From positions 1-21,610 of the forward strand of contig CAKRCJ010000007.1 in assembly GCA_934307185.1 (NCBI GenBank): DNA of 21,610 bases, written 5' to 3'. Shown piece after piece: positions 21,610-21,610 of this stretch. Position 1 is the stretch's first letter, and each line of letters starts with the position of its first letter. The notes beneath the pieces were generated by a model. That model was not told the origin of the DNA, did not search any database, and saw only the letters and a program-made list of their open reading frames with translations. A program made the translations under genes and the position numbers. This DNA is from an uncultured Roseburia sp. (GTDB lineage Bacteria > Bacillota > Clostridia > Lachnospirales > Lachnospiraceae).

Positions 21610-21610
21610 A

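Overview
The window looks like chromosomal DNA of a low-GC Gram-positive anaerobe, most likely a Lachnospiraceae-type Clostridium. This rests on the Fe-S dependent two-subunit L-serine dehydratase, an LtaS-type polymer synthase, short-spaced SD-led operons, TTG/ATG starts behind strong AGGAGG sites, and the overall style of the proteins. Family assignments come from reading motifs by eye; no database search was possible.

Layout. 1-3000 (minus strand): an RlmD/RumA-type rRNA uracil methyltransferase, whose reading frame stays open past its TAA stop to the window edge, and an MFS transporter with its own promoter and a long leader. 3025-9771 (minus strand): a five-gene operon read in the order lipoprotein solute-binding protein with an Asp-box N-terminal part, MalF-type permease, MalG-type permease, HlyD/MacA-type adaptor, MacB-ectodomain-like protein. 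It mixes sugar-importer parts with MacAB/Tol-type parts and has no ATPase gene. 9772-11635 (plus strand): a small accessory block with a 65-aa HTH protein, then a HigB/HigA-type toxin-antitoxin pair translationally coupled to a histidine phosphatase. 11633-14017 (plus strand): an OmpR-family response regulator and a histidine kinase, separated by a 202-bp palindromic, MITE-like element. 14075-15705 (minus strand): sdaAA/sdaAB L-serine dehydratase. 15961-16356: a CsoR-family metal sensor with a His-rich N-terminus. 16746-19061: an LTA-synthase-like enzyme with an unusual IPT-like domain and a pentapeptide-repeat tail, behind a structured leader. 19171-21609 (minus strand): an Mn-type CDF exporter, signal peptidase I and a NifU/IscU-type Fe-S scaffold.

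Main result. The promoter of the response regulator (11633-11668, plus) and that of the five-gene operon (9915-9880, minus) carry the same 25-nt element, 23 of 25 identical. It contains 11-bp-spaced AAG(A/G)TT repeats ending exactly 7 nt before the -10 box in both. This ties the two-component system to the transporter-like operon across the TA/phosphatase block and suggests one sensing/transport unit: regulator, kinase, propeller-SBP, MalFG, HlyD and MacB-ectodomain. Other points of note are the stop codon inside what looks like a longer RlmD, palindromic operators at the two small-regulator promoters, the MITE-like element between regulator and kinase, and the duplicated hairpin-plus-SD leader before the LTA synthase.
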